Notes: generated by a model not told the origin, from the sequence alone. 64,000 nt of DNA from Lachnospiraceae bacterium (GCA_910574965.1 CAJTDB010000007.1:1-64000); one strand, 5' to 3'; positions 30,867-39,505 are shown, counted from the first letter of the stretch. Program-made: numbers and translations.

Positions 30867-33815
30867 TTACATGCTCTGCTGCGGCTCATGATCATCCTTC
30901 CTGTGTCCCTGCGCCACCCGCTTCTCCTGCAGCTTCCGTCTCCTCCTGCGGTCAATGTGTCCCATGCCGGAGCCTCCTGATGCTTTCCGATGATCCTCCT
31001 GAAAGATCCTTGACAGATGGTGCATCAGTCTGGTGGCTGCCAGGATCAGATCCAGATCCCGGAAGGAATCCAGGTTCTCCAGTAAAAATTGGGCGTAGAC
31101 ATTTCCCTGGGCAGCGGATGCTTCCAGCAAGGGGACTGCCTTTTCCTTATCACGGGGCATCCCCGGCTGACCATACAGAAACAGTTTTCCAAGTGCATAC
31201 TGAGCGTACTGGTTCCCCTGATCCGCAGACAGTTCCAGCCACCTTATGGCCTCCTCCAGATCCTGCGGCACATCTTCTCCCAAAAGATACAAACTTCCCA
31301 GACGGTACTGGGCGTACTCATTTCCCTGGAGCGCCGCCTTCCGCAGCCATGCAACTGCTTTCGCCATGTCTCTGAGTATCTCTTCCCCCTTCAGATACAG
31401 ACATCCCAGTGTGTACTGGGCAAAGGGCAGCTCCTGTTCCGCCGCTTCGGTCAGCCACCAGACAGCCGCCACTATATCTTTTGGGATCTCCTCCCCTTCC
31501 AGATACAGCCTGCCAAGGCGATATGCCGCAAACCCGTTTCCCTGCTCCGCCGCTTTCTGGAACAGCTCCCCTGCTTTTTCTGCATCTTTTTCTCCCAGGC
31601 GGCCTTCCAGATAAAGTTTCGCCAGTACATACTGAGCGGAAGTATTTCCCGCATCTGATGCCTTTTCCAACCACTCTGCAGCCTGACGCACATCTCCTAT
31701 CCCGGTATCCGGCCAGAACTTTCCCAGCGCATACTGGGCATTCACATTTCCCAGTTTTGCGGCCTGTTGCCAGTACCGGACGGCCTCTTCCTCGTCTCTT
31801 TCTGTCCCGATGCCCCGATACAGCATCTGCCCCAGACGATACTGGAGTTTGTCGTCATGGCCCTGCTCCTCCAGAACCAGGAAACCGGAAAATGCATTCT
31901 GAAAATGTTCCTCCGCCTGCCCTGCCGACTTCTTTGTCCCTGTTCCGTCCCGGAACATTTTCGCCAGCTCATAGCTTGCATAGGGATTTCCCTGTATGGC
32001 AGACGCATGATACAGGGAAAATGCACGCTTCAGATCTCTTTCCTCGCCCTGTCCTTTTGCGTACAGACCGGCAAGCGTGTACTGGGCATACTTATAGCTT
32101 TTCTCGGCTGCCCGCTCCAGCCAGAGAGCAGCAGTCTCATAATCCTGATCTGTGCCAAGGCCGGCAAGATACATTTTCCCAATCCGGTACTGCAGATACG
32201 TCTTTTTTCTCTCTGGCAATTCTTTTTCAGCAGAGAGAAAAGCATTCAACGCTTTCCGGTACCATTCCCTCGCTGCATCCAGGTCTGCCTCCACTCCGAG
32301 ACCGTCCGCCCACATCCGTCCCAGGTCATACATGGCAAGCGCATTTCCCTGCTCTGCTTCCTGGCAGAACAGACGCATGGCTTCCTGAAAATCCTGGGGG
32401 ACTTTTTTACTTCCGTACAGATAGCTGCGAGCCAGTTTGTATTGCCGGCTCCATTCGACTTTTGCAGACGTTTTCTCTTTACCCTCAAAAGGGCCAGGGA
32501 CATCCAGTTCCGGTTCTGACAGGAGCTCCTCAGCTTCCAACATGCTTTCTGCATCTGCCGGAACTGGTTCGGTTTCTGTTTCCAGTTCTATTTCTGTTTC
32601 TTCTATTTCTTCTGATCCATCCAGAATTCTTTCTTCCAGTTCATCCAGGCGGGCTTCTGTCTGGATCTTCTCCTGCCCTGATGTTTCTGACAAAAAATGG
32701 TGACCGCCCAGCTTTAATGCCTCAGCGATCACCATGTTCTTGATACTTTTCAATTGTTTCTGACTGGACAGGGGCGGCAGTGGAGGAGCCTTTGAGGAAT
32801 AGGTCAGCCGGATCTGGTCCTGCCATTCGCCCCATGCCCGATAGGCTTCCGACACAGCCGGGTCCTTTGCCAGTTCATCTACGATCTGATCCACCAGCCG
32901 TTTCACATCCGCTTTCAGATAGCCGTATACCTTTTTCCCTCCGGTATTTTTGAGACGTCCGGAAAGCTGCTGCAACTTCTCCCCGATGATGGGATTTTCA
33001 CACACGCCCTGCAGCATGCCGTCCGCGAGCAGGCACATCCTCTCCGCCGCTTTTTCTTTCAAACTGCTCCGTGCCAGATTCTGTCCTTCGTATATCTGGG
33101 CAAAGTCCTGACGGAAGATATCATGGGCCAGCTCGGAACGCATGGCTTCAATGCCTGCTTTCGTCAGGAATCCGTCATTGTCCTTCGCAGAGTAGACCAT
33201 CAGATGTACATGGGGATGATGCCCTTCATTATGGAAAGCCGCATACCATCTCAGATCCGCGCTGTCGATCTTCATGTGCCTGGAAAGCATGGCACGTTTG
33301 GAGCGAAGGAGCGTCATCCACTCTCTGGCGGAGTCATATCCAAGCCTTGCCGCATCCTCCCGACGCAGGCTGATCACATGGGTCCAGACAGGTCCTTTGT
33401 GGCCGAATACTTCTTTCTGCACATCTGCCAGGATCACTGGCCTCCCCGCATCCGTAAACAGGCCATGCTCACCGATCCGTTCCACACGGGGACGGTTGGC
33501 CAGGTAGTCCACATAGTTTTCTTTCATGGCTGCCATGTCCAGGTTCCGTTCCAGTGCCTGAGTGATGAATTCGGAGGCGTTGCCGATGGTGGCGTGCTGT
33601 CGGTAGTCCTCATACTCCAGCATGTCTTTGGACTCCGGCATGTCTTTCAGGAGCTGCCGGATCAGATCCTTCTGGGCGGATGTCGCCGGGAGATTCTTTT
33701 TGCTCTCATCCACTTTTTCCACGCCTTCACGAGTACTGATGTAGCGCACATAGTTCTGCAGATGCTCTGGAGGAGCGTCACGAATGTAGCGGCTGGTGAA
33801 GATTAGTTTTGCCAT
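30867..33815 (-). CDS. MobP-type relaxase fused to Sel1 repeats
   Basis: 982 residues. Relaxase domain about 1-260: YVRYISTREGVE near the start and the metal-binding HHPHVH (199-204). A Glu-rich linker is at about 395-455. From ~465 to the end come about 12 Sel1-type repeats (units such as AQYRLGSLYLLGEDVPQDLEEA). The relaxase nicks oriT and stays on the 5' end; the repeats are probably a docking platform. GGGGAGAG precedes the ATG. First gene of the mobilization operon. MobP3-type assignment is by motif only. Confidence 0.85.
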   Translation of the reverse strand: MAKLIFTSRYIRDAPPEHLQNYVRYISTREGVEKVDESKKNLPATSAQKDLIRQLLKDMPESKDMLEYEDYRQHATIGNASEFITQALERNLDMAAMKENYVDYLANRPRVERIGEHGLFTDAGRPVILADVQKEVFGHKGPVWTHVISLRREDAARLGYDSAREWMTLLRSKRAMLSRHMKIDSADLRWYAAFHNEGHHPHVHLMVYSAKDNDGFLTKAGIEAMRSELAHDIFRQDFAQIYEGQNLARSSLKEKAAERMCLLADGMLQGVCENPIIGEKLQQLSGRLKNTGGKKVYGYLKADVKRLVDQIVDELAKDPAVSEAYRAWGEWQDQIRLTYSSKAPPLPPLSSQKQLKSIKNMVIAEALKLGGHHFLSETSGQEKIQTEARLDELEERILDGSEEIEETEIELETETEPVPADAESMLEAEELLSEPELDVPGPFEGKEKTSAKVEWSRQYKLARSYLYGSKKVPQDFQEAMRLFCQEAEQGNALAMYDLGRMWADGLGVEADLDAAREWYRKALNAFLSAEKELPERKKTYLQYRIGKMYLAGLGTDQDYETAALWLERAAEKSYKYAQYTLAGLYAKGQGEERDLKRAFSLYHASAIQGNPYASYELAKMFRDGTGTKKSAGQAEEHFQNAFSGFLVLEEQGHDDKLQYRLGQMLYRGIGTERDEEEAVRYWQQAAKLGNVNAQYALGKFWPDTGIGDVRQAAEWLEKASDAGNTSAQYVLAKLYLEGRLGEKDAEKAGELFQKAAEQGNGFAAYRLGRLYLEGEEIPKDIVAAVWWLTEAAEQELPFAQYTLGCLYLKGEEILRDMAKAVAWLRKAALQGNEYAQYRLGSLYLLGEDVPQDLEEAIRWLELSADQGNQYAQYALGKLFLYGQPGMPRDKEKAVPLLEASAAQGNVYAQFLLENLDSFRDLDLILAATRLMHHLSRIFQEDHRKASGGSGMGHIDRRRRRKLQEKRVAQGHRKDDHEPQQSM

Positions 33816-33884
33816 GGATTTCTCTCCCCAAAGAAACAGAACGCATCCCGTTTTCCGTTCTGTAGACCAGTTTACAAATTTTCA

Positions 33885-33913
33885 TTGACATATTTCTTTT
33901 CTCTCCATATAAT
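33885..33913 (+). promoter_or_regulatory. Consensus sigma-A promoter for a small RNA
   Basis: TTGACA (33885-33890), 17 bp, TATAAT (33908-33913). A perfect match to the consensus in both boxes and spacer. Transcription should start near 33919 and run into the structured region before the nuclease-like gene. Confidence 0.9.
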
Positions 33914-33918
33914 AATAG

Positions 33919-34096
33919 TACCAGACAGGCAACGGCGTGTGTCTGTCCAGGCGATGAAGCATAACAGCGTACCGGACAGCCTTGTTATGCGGAGCCTTCG
34001 AGAGGGGTTGTGCAGCGAAACCTCAAGCCGGAGTAGGCAGCAGCCGAAAGAAAATGCTCAGAGACCGTCCTGTATCGTCAGGGCGGTTTTCTTTTA
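33919..34096 (+). ncRNA. Structured small RNA ending in a terminator
   Basis: About 175 nt. Stems: CAGACA/TGTCTG (33922-33945), GCATAACA/TGTTATGC (33959-33990), GAGGggTT/AAaCCTC (34002-34024). GGACAG in the second loop can pair with CTGTCC (33943-33948), a possible pseudoknot. It ends in the intrinsic terminator ACCGTCCTG-TATCGT-CAGGGCGGT plus T-run (34064-34095). I see no RNA class I can name with confidence. The layout (promoter, RNA, terminator, nuclease-like gene) is that of type III toxin-antitoxin loci; other options are a leader RNA or element copy-control RNA. Confidence 0.7.
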
Positions 34097-34109
34097 CGGA
34101 GGATCCCTT

Positions 34110-34691
34110 ATGGATGGACTACTGACCTGTGCGAAAGCATTTGAAGATCTGCTCCCTGTAAAATACCATATCATCATCGGACGAAAAGGAAAGTCCGTGG
34201 ATCTTACTGTCAGCTTTGAGGCTGTGGAATTTCATCATCTTGTAGGGCTGCATAAGCTGCACGATCTGCGTCTCTCCAGAGCCAGTCGTGAAAAAGTATT
34301 TTCCCAGATCCTTTCCGGTCAGATCACTTTGGAAGATATCAAAAAGAGCCGCTACTTCTGCAACATCCAGAATCGTCTGGAGCCTTTTCCAAAGATTGAG
34401 GCGCTTTTCGATAAAAATGACCTGGTCTTCCGCTATAACCGAAAGCTTCAGGCCCTTTCCCTTATCGAAGCAGAGTACCTGCTCTCTACACCTCATGAAT
34501 ATACCGATGTGTATATCTTTCTCGACAAAAAAGACGAGGCCGGGAATTTTTTCTGTCGCTCTTTTTTTCCAAAAGAGGACAGAGATTACACAAAAGGTCA
34601 GGCCGTTTATACTCTTCTGAAAAAAGAAAAGATAAACACCGACACCGGAACCGTACAGATCCAGTATGACCGGCTCTCTCCTAAAAAATAA
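34110..34691 (+). CDS. PBECR4-like putative nuclease
   Basis: About 193 residues: AFEDLLPVKYHIIIGRKGK, FEAVEFHHLVGLHKL, VFSQILSGQITLEDI and DVYIFLDKK. This fits the PBECR4 group (phage Barnase-EndoU-ColicinE5/D-RelE-like nucleases), by pattern recall. The His pair in EFHHLVGLH is a plausible catalytic element (inference). ATG at 34110 has ACGGAGG ahead; the ribosome binding site lies just after the small-RNA terminator. A strong terminator follows. Confidence 0.6.
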   Translation: MDGLLTCAKAFEDLLPVKYHIIIGRKGKSVDLTVSFEAVEFHHLVGLHKLHDLRLSRASREKVFSQILSGQITLEDIKKSRYFCNIQNRLEPFPKIEALFDKNDLVFRYNRKLQALSLIEAEYLLSTPHEYTDVYIFLDKKDEAGNFFCRSFFPKEDRDYTKGQAVYTLLKKEKINTDTGTVQIQYDRLSPKK

Positions 34692-34710
34692 AGAATGATC
34701 CTGCACAGAC

Positions 34711-34749
34711 AACTACAGAGCAGCCTGCCAGCCACTCTGTAGTTTTTCT
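34711..34749 (+). terminator. Terminator of the nuclease-like gene
   Basis: AACTACAGAG and CTCTGTAGTT form a 10-bp perfect stem followed by TTTTCTTT. Confidence 0.9.
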
Positions 34750-34777
34750 TTCTCTGTAAAAAATACTGTTGAAATTT

Positions 34778-35068
34778 TTACAGCACACCAAGCTTCTTCA
34801 GCAGCGCCACACAGTCCTTCACTCCCTGTTCATACAGATACAGGCAGTCGTGATCCGCCGCCAGCAGTGTCGCCTCCACATAATCCGTGATGGCCTTCTT
34901 CACATCCTCCGGCAGGTCTTTGATCTTCTCCTGCATCTCCTTGCTCAGTCTGGTCACCTTGTCCTGCAGTTCCTGCTCCTCCGGTGACTGCTCATTGCGT
35001 TCGCGCACTGCCGTCTCTGTCATCTCCCGGATCACCATCTCGTAAATTTCTTCTCTGTCCATTTTCAT
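34778..35068 (-). CDS. Unassigned small helical protein
   Basis: About 96 residues, mostly helical and acidic (EEQELQDKVTRLSKEMQEKIKDLP). No family named with confidence. ATG at 35068 or 35062 follows AAAGGAGTG. Belongs to the small-gene cluster upstream of the relaxase operon. Confidence 0.55.
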   Translation of the reverse strand: MKMDREEIYEMVIREMTETAVRERNEQSPEEQELQDKVTRLSKEMQEKIKDLPEDVKKAITDYVEATLLAADHDCLYLYEQGVKDCVALLKKLGVL

Positions 35069-35143
35069 TTCACTCCTTTTTTTGATCAACATAAACGGAA
35101 CTGTCCTCACAGTCCATATACAATACCAATAAACTTTTTCCTT

Positions 35144-35563
35144 TTAGTTTTCACGTTTCTGATACTTGTATGCGTCATTCAGCTCCACCGCACCGTTGAG
35201 ACGCTTCACTTCCTCCACGCACTTTGCATGGAGCTTCCGGAATGCACTTTCATCGATCCGGCTCTCCGAATGGTAAGCGATCATATGCGCCAGCATAGAA
35301 AGCTCCACCGCGATCTTAAAGTCCATCCGGGCCAGACGGTTCTCGGTGTCCTGCACCGTGCTGGTCAGGACGGAGGACAGGGACTGCAACAGATAGTCTT
35401 CGGCCTTTCCGGAATTCAGATAGCCGCAGTAGAACTTCAGCGCCTCCGTGACAAACTCATTCCGGGAGCGCACATTGGCGGCTGGCAGGAGGCTGTCCGC
35501 CATCTCCAGCACTTCCTTCTCGATGTAGAAACCGGCCCGCACCTTTTCCTTTCCTCTGGCCAT
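35144..35563 (-). CDS. Ribbon-helix-helix-like mobilization accessory protein
   Basis: About 139 residues. The start KEKVRAGFYIEKEVLEMADSLL, then NVRSRNEFVTEALKFYCGYL is a ribbon-helix-helix DNA-binding pattern. Such proteins often bind oriT and help the relaxase. A 346-bp non-coding region with a perfect hairpin lies directly upstream. ATG at 35563 follows GGGGAGG. Confidence 0.65.
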   Translation of the reverse strand: MARGKEKVRAGFYIEKEVLEMADSLLPAANVRSRNEFVTEALKFYCGYLNSGKAEDYLLQSLSSVLTSTVQDTENRLARMDFKIAVELSMLAHMIAYHSESRIDESAFRKLHAKCVEEVKRLNGAVELNDAYKYQKREN

Positions 35564-35590
35564 CCATGCCACCTCCCCTCTGACCGGCAT

Positions 35591-35936
35591 ATTTCTGCCC
35601 GGTATTCACTTTCTTTCTGTCAAATCCCCTGAATTGCCTCCTTTTCCCAGAATCAGGTATAAAAAATCGCTGCCCCTCCCAAAAAAGTATGCACTTTCGT
35701 CCTTCCGCACGGCTTTGCCGGGCGGTGTTTTCCGGGTTTAGGCTGCGAAAGCAGCATAAACCCTTTAACCTGCACACAGTTCGACCCGGAACTCATGCCA
35801 CACCATGCTCCATTTTCAAGCCTGCCCAAATCGCCCCAACAAGCCAGATTTCCCTCTCATGGGTAAACTACTGCCACCCCTGCCGGAAAACCGGCTCACA
35901 GGGCCACACGGCGGCTCACAGGGGAGGATGCTGAGG
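35591..35936. other. Candidate oriT region with hairpin
   Basis: 346 bp without a gene. A near-perfect hairpin is at 35734-35763: GGGTTTA-g-GCTGC, loop GAAA, GCAGC-a-TAAACCC. A second GC-rich imperfect hairpin lies just before (CACGGC-TTT-GCCGGG). It is beside an RHH protein gene and 2 kb from the relaxase gene, the usual place for oriT. The nick site is not identified. Confidence 0.5.
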
Positions 35937-36410
35937 TCACATTCTCTGGGCCAGCTGTGCGGAAGGTACTTCCTGCCCGCATCCTTCCTCAATGACATGG
36001 GAAAACTCCCTAACCTTTTCCCCGAAAACGCACGCCCGTTCCTCCAATCGGAGTCCCGGATCCCGATATGCCTCCTTAGCTGCCTCCACAAGGACATCCA
36101 GACTCTGTTCAGAAGCATGCCCCATCACACTGGCCTTCATCCGGTTTTCGTCCAGATCGATCTCATATACAGCCAGGACCTCTCGTCCCCGCATCCGGCA
36201 CCATTCCTCAAATTTTTCCCGCGTGAGAGGAAAGGAATTCCGGAAAGCTGTCTTCGCCAGTTCCTCACAGTCCATCCCTTCCGCGCCCGGCTGGCAGCTC
36301 TCACAGGCATGTACTGTCTCCAATGGGGTACGGTAGTCCTGTGTGAGCAGATGGCACGCTCTCCCGTCCTTCACTACTTTGATCAGGACAAAACGCCGCC
36401 TGCTCCACAT
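35937..36410 (-). CDS. Unassigned mobile-element protein
   Basis: 157 residues. The N-terminal CESCQPG and VYEIDLDENRMKASVMGHASEQS suggest a small alpha/beta protein; no family named. Overlaps the 3' end of the upstream gene by 28 bp, so its start is uncertain. Confidence 0.5.
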   Translation of the reverse strand: MWSRRRFVLIKVVKDGRACHLLTQDYRTPLETVHACESCQPGAEGMDCEELAKTAFRNSFPLTREKFEEWCRMRGREVLAVYEIDLDENRMKASVMGHASEQSLDVLVEAAKEAYRDPGLRLEERACVFGEKVREFSHVIEEGCGQEVPSAQLAQRM

Positions 36411-36598
36411 TTCAGCGTCCGCTTCCGCCTGACAGTATCCTCTACCTTCCGCCTCTCCTCTGCGGGAACCGTCTGTTCATAGAGCCTCTCCAGCATCCGG
36501 GCCAGCTCCTGCTCAATGCTGGTCCCTTCCGGCAGACATTCGGACAAAGCACAGTAGACATGCTCATCCATCCACACGGTCACATCCCGTTTTGCCAT
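36383..36598 (-). CDS. DUF6103-like small protein 1
   Basis: 71 residues with ELARMLERLYEQTVPAEERRKVEDTVRRK, similar in layout to the protein at 36633. AAAGGAGAAGGAG precedes the ATG. Function unknown; conserved with mobilization modules of gut Clostridia (recall, not verified). Confidence 0.5.
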   Translation of the reverse strand: MAKRDVTVWMDEHVYCALSECLPEGTSIEQELARMLERLYEQTVPAEERRKVEDTVRRKRTLKCGAGGVLS

Positions 36599-36632
36599 CC
36601 GCTCCTTCTCCTTTCACTACACAGAAAACTCT

Positions 36633-36875
36633 CTACTCTGCCGCCTGGGAAGCCCCATTTCTCTGCCGGTTCGGGCGGGAGGATCTGGCATTTTCCTCCC
36701 TCGCGATCCGGTCGTCCAGGTATTCCCTGGTCGCCTGGGGTACATATTTCTCATAGAGCTTCTGGAGATAGTCCTTCAGTTCCTCCTGCAGGTCCGCCTC
36801 CTTCTTCCCCATATGGTAGGTCAGGGCATCCAGCCGTTCCGTATTGAAGCTCATGGTCAACGTGGTATTTTTCAT
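36633..36875 (-). CDS. DUF6103-like small protein 2
   Basis: 80 residues: LTMSFNTERLDALTYHMGKK, EADLQEELKDYLQKLYEKYV, PQATREYLDD. Matches the DUF6103 type I recall from Clostridia mobile elements. GGAGGCGGAG precedes the ATG. The LY..xVP core repeats in the neighbour at 36383. Confidence 0.6.
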   Translation of the reverse strand: MKNTTLTMSFNTERLDALTYHMGKKEADLQEELKDYLQKLYEKYVPQATREYLDDRIAREENARSSRPNRQRNGASQAAE

Positions 36876-36936
36876 CTTCTTCTCCGCCTCCGATCATAAA
36901 TTTTTCTTTTCTCTGTCTGCTCACAACTGCTCCCTG

Positions 36937-37914
36937 TTATCCTTCCTGCATCACCGGAACTGCCTGTCCCTCCTCCGGTTCATTCACCCAGTTCTCATAG
37001 TCCTCCACACTGCAGTAGCCGGCCAGCATGGCAGAAAAAGCCTCCAGCCTGTCAGCCTTCACCCCGGACAGTTCCATCTGCAGGCCGGTATATCCTTGGA
37101 ATACCCGCGCCACTTTTGCGTCCAGCACATCCGCCCAGGCTTCCTTCCCTGCCGTTGTCAACGTAGTCCCGTCCAGTTCCACGATAGTGTGGGGCAGCCC
37201 GTAGTCGATCTCGTCATGCACCAGATGCAAGTTCTCCCATCGGGCGCACAGCAGATCTTTCAGACAGGCTTCCATAGTCTGTCCCTCATCTTTCTGTTGC
37301 ATCATCTCTCCGGGATCCCTGGTCTGCGGAGCTGCCCCCGCCAGATCCTGACGGTTCTCCGTTTCCTTCTGGCAGTTGGGGCAAAGCTCCGGATAAAAAC
37401 GCAGCTCCAGACAGTCGCTGCGAACATATGCTATGCTGACCTCCGGCCTCTCTACAAGCATGTCCGCCAGGAGTTCTGCCAGTGCCGGATTTTCAGAAAG
37501 AGAAAAATCACACCCTTCCTGTACCTGATCCAGATAAAAGATCCAGTTCCCGTCTCTCGTTCCATCGGTCCCAGTCTGGATCATTTGGTCCGCCAGCTGA
37601 GACAACCCTGCCCCGAACTCCGACAAGGAATCATATTCCAGGGCGGCAGCATCCGGCACATAGGAGGCGTAACGGGCATAACCATATCCCTCAGATTCTA
37701 CCAGGACACCGTCACGCCTTCCCTCTCCCGTCACAAGGAGACAGTGATAGATCCCGTCTCGGTCCTCCTGCATCAGATCGATATTTTCCTCAATACAGGG
37801 CAGCCCCTCCAAGGGATTTCTCAGAAACTCTTCAAACTCACCGGCTGGCAGGCACACCTTTTTTTCAATCTCCGCCTGCCGGAACTGAAAATCCGGCTTG
37901 TATAAAAACAGCAT
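36937..37914 (-). CDS. Unassigned mobile-element protein
   Basis: 325 residues, mostly acidic and soluble. It contains a single CPNC pair (ELCPNCQKE) mid-protein. No family assigned. A ribosome binding site is weak or distant (GGAGG about 22 bp up), so the start is uncertain. Confidence 0.5.
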   Translation of the reverse strand: MLFLYKPDFQFRQAEIEKKVCLPAGEFEEFLRNPLEGLPCIEENIDLMQEDRDGIYHCLLVTGEGRRDGVLVESEGYGYARYASYVPDAAALEYDSLSEFGAGLSQLADQMIQTGTDGTRDGNWIFYLDQVQEGCDFSLSENPALAELLADMLVERPEVSIAYVRSDCLELRFYPELCPNCQKETENRQDLAGAAPQTRDPGEMMQQKDEGQTMEACLKDLLCARWENLHLVHDEIDYGLPHTIVELDGTTLTTAGKEAWADVLDAKVARVFQGYTGLQMELSGVKADRLEAFSAMLAGYCSVEDYENWVNEPEEGQAVPVMQEG

Positions 37915-37976
37915 ATCTACTGGATTGATCGCACATCCCTCCTTCCTTCAGGTAAAATCCACTTCGTAAAGGGTTT

Positions 37977-38249
37977 TCACCACCCTCTTATATTCCGCGT
38001 GCTGCAGTGCCTCCTTTGTCCCATGGCGCATTGAAGTGGTAAACTCTCCACCAAAAACTCCCCCGCCTCATTCACCTTCCCCTCCATCCGATCATCCACC
38101 AGATAAGACAGACACAGCTCATCCCCTTCCTTTAGCCCCATTACTTTCACTTCCTCTTCCGGCAGCTGGATCATCCGGTTCTTCCCCATCACCACCATCA
38201 TCTCAATCAATTCCATGCACTTCGTCCTCTCTTTCATCATTTTTTTCAT
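37977..38249 (-). CDS. AbrB-like swapped-hairpin protein
   Basis: About 90 residues with GKNRMIQLPEEEVKVMGLKEGDEL, the AbrB/MazE-type strand-turn-helix. Such proteins are regulators or antitoxins; no toxin gene is next to it here. Start 38249 (GAAGGAAG ahead) is chosen; frame is open to 38312. Upstream are TTTTACCAA repeats. Confidence 0.5.
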   Translation of the reverse strand: MKKMMKERTKCMELIEMMVVMGKNRMIQLPEEEVKVMGLKEGDELCLSYLVDDRMEGKVNEAGEFLVESLPLQCAMGQRRHCSTRNIRGW

Positions 38250-38317
38250 TGCTTCCTTCGTAAAAAATCCTACTCGTTCTTCCCTATAAAAAACCTGCAA
38301 ACTTCGCCCCATAAAAG

Positions 38318-38360
38318 TTGGTAAAGGATTTTACCAATTCCCGTACCAGATTTTTACCAA
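38318..38360. repeat. TTTTACCAA repeats at the element edge
   Basis: TTGGTAAA-GGA-TTTTACCAA is a palindrome at 38318-38337, and a third TTTTTACCAA box is at 38351. It lies between the AbrB-like gene and the tsf terminator, so it could be an operator or an end of the mobile element. Confidence 0.5.
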
Positions 38361-38407
38361 CTTTTCCGCAAATCCTCCTGATTTCCTCCATCCCAAAACG
38401 ACACCCC

Positions 38408-38450
38408 AAAAACGCAAAAAACGCTGGAACCATGCGGGTTTCCAGCGTTT
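38408..38450 (-). terminator. Terminator of rpsB-tsf
   Basis: On the minus strand, AACGCTGGAA-ACCCGCATGG-TTCCAGCGTT is followed by TTTTGCGTTTTT, 25-65 bp past tsf. The accessory region begins beyond it. Confidence 0.9.
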
Positions 38451-38473
38451 TGCTTCATCTTATGAAATTGGAA

Positions 38474-39412
38474 TTACATTCCCATCTGCTTTGCAACCTC
38501 AGCCGCAAAGTCCTCATTCTTCTTCTCCAGTCCTTCGCCTGTCTCATAGCGCACGAAGCCTTTGATTACGATGTCTGCACTGTTTGCCTTTGCTACCTGT
38601 GCCACGTAAGCAGATACCAGTTGCTTGCCGTCCTCTGCTTTTACATACACCTGATCCAGCAGACAGATCTCTTTGAGCTGCTTGTTCAGGCGGCCCATGA
38701 CAGCACCATTGATTACTTTCTCCGGTTTTCCAGCCATTTTCGGATCATTTTCGATCTGAGCCTTGATGATCTCCAGCTCATGAGCTTTGTACTCTTCGTC
38801 TACTTCGCCGTTATTTGTATAGATCGGCTTCAGTGCAGCGATCTGCATAGCCAGATTCTTAGCCATCTCTTTGATCTCATCATTGATGACGCTAGTCTGT
38901 ACGTCTACCAGAACACCGATCTTTCCGCCTGCGTGGATATAGGATGCAACGAAACCGTTCTCCTCTGTTACCTGCTGGAAACGACGGATGTTCATGTTCT
39001 CACCGATTACTGCAATCTGAGCTGCCAATGCTTCTTTCACAGTCTTTGTGCTGTCTGACGCCCAGCTCTCCTCCATAAATGCATCAATATCTGATGCAGA
39101 GGTATTCAGTGCCTGAGCAGCAACCTCTGCCACGTAGTTCTGGAATTTCTCGTTCTTTGCAACAAAATCCGTCTCTGCATTCACTTCCACAACGACTGCT
39201 TTCTTCGCATCCTCAGTCAGTGCCGTTGCTACGATACCTTCCGCAGCGATGCGGCCGGCTTTCTTCTGTGCTGTTGCCAAACCTTTCTCTCTTAAGAAAT
39301 CCACTGCTGCTTCCATATTTCCATCCGTTGCAGCAAGTGCCTTCTTACAGTCCATCATGCCAGCACCGGTCATCTCTCTTAACTCTTTTACCATTCCTGC
39401 TGTAATAGCCAT
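38474..39412 (-). CDS. tsf: Elongation factor Ts
   Basis: 312 residues, full length. Conserved UBA-like start (VKELREMTGAGMMDCKKAL) and VEVNAETDFVAKN core, then the C-terminal dimerization part. Exchanges GDP for GTP on EF-Tu. ATG at 39412 has AGGAGGAATCGATAT ahead. Follows rpsB in the standard bacterial order. Confidence 0.95.
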   Translation of the reverse strand: MAITAGMVKELREMTGAGMMDCKKALAATDGNMEAAVDFLREKGLATAQKKAGRIAAEGIVATALTEDAKKAVVVEVNAETDFVAKNEKFQNYVAEVAAQALNTSASDIDAFMEESWASDSTKTVKEALAAQIAVIGENMNIRRFQQVTEENGFVASYIHAGGKIGVLVDVQTSVINDEIKEMAKNLAMQIAALKPIYTNNGEVDEEYKAHELEIIKAQIENDPKMAGKPEKVINGAVMGRLNKQLKEICLLDQVYVKAEDGKQLVSAYVAQVAKANSADIVIKGFVRYETGEGLEKKNEDFAAEVAKQMGM

Positions 39413-39505
39413 ATATCGATTCCTCCTGTTAAAACTCCGCCGCCGGACCGAACAATTTCCTAAAACGTAAGTTTTGTCCGGACACGGCCGCAAAATCTAT
39501 GATTC

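Noticed and set aside
31000-33800. Long plus-strand open frames opposite the relaxase gene
   Set aside because: They mirror the repetitive Sel1 coding sequence; no ribosome binding sites and no recognizable protein.
33919-34109. N-terminal extension of the nuclease-like gene to 33885
   Set aside because: The frame is open, but it would run through the promoter boxes and an intrinsic terminator; the ACGGAGG before 34110 fixes the start.
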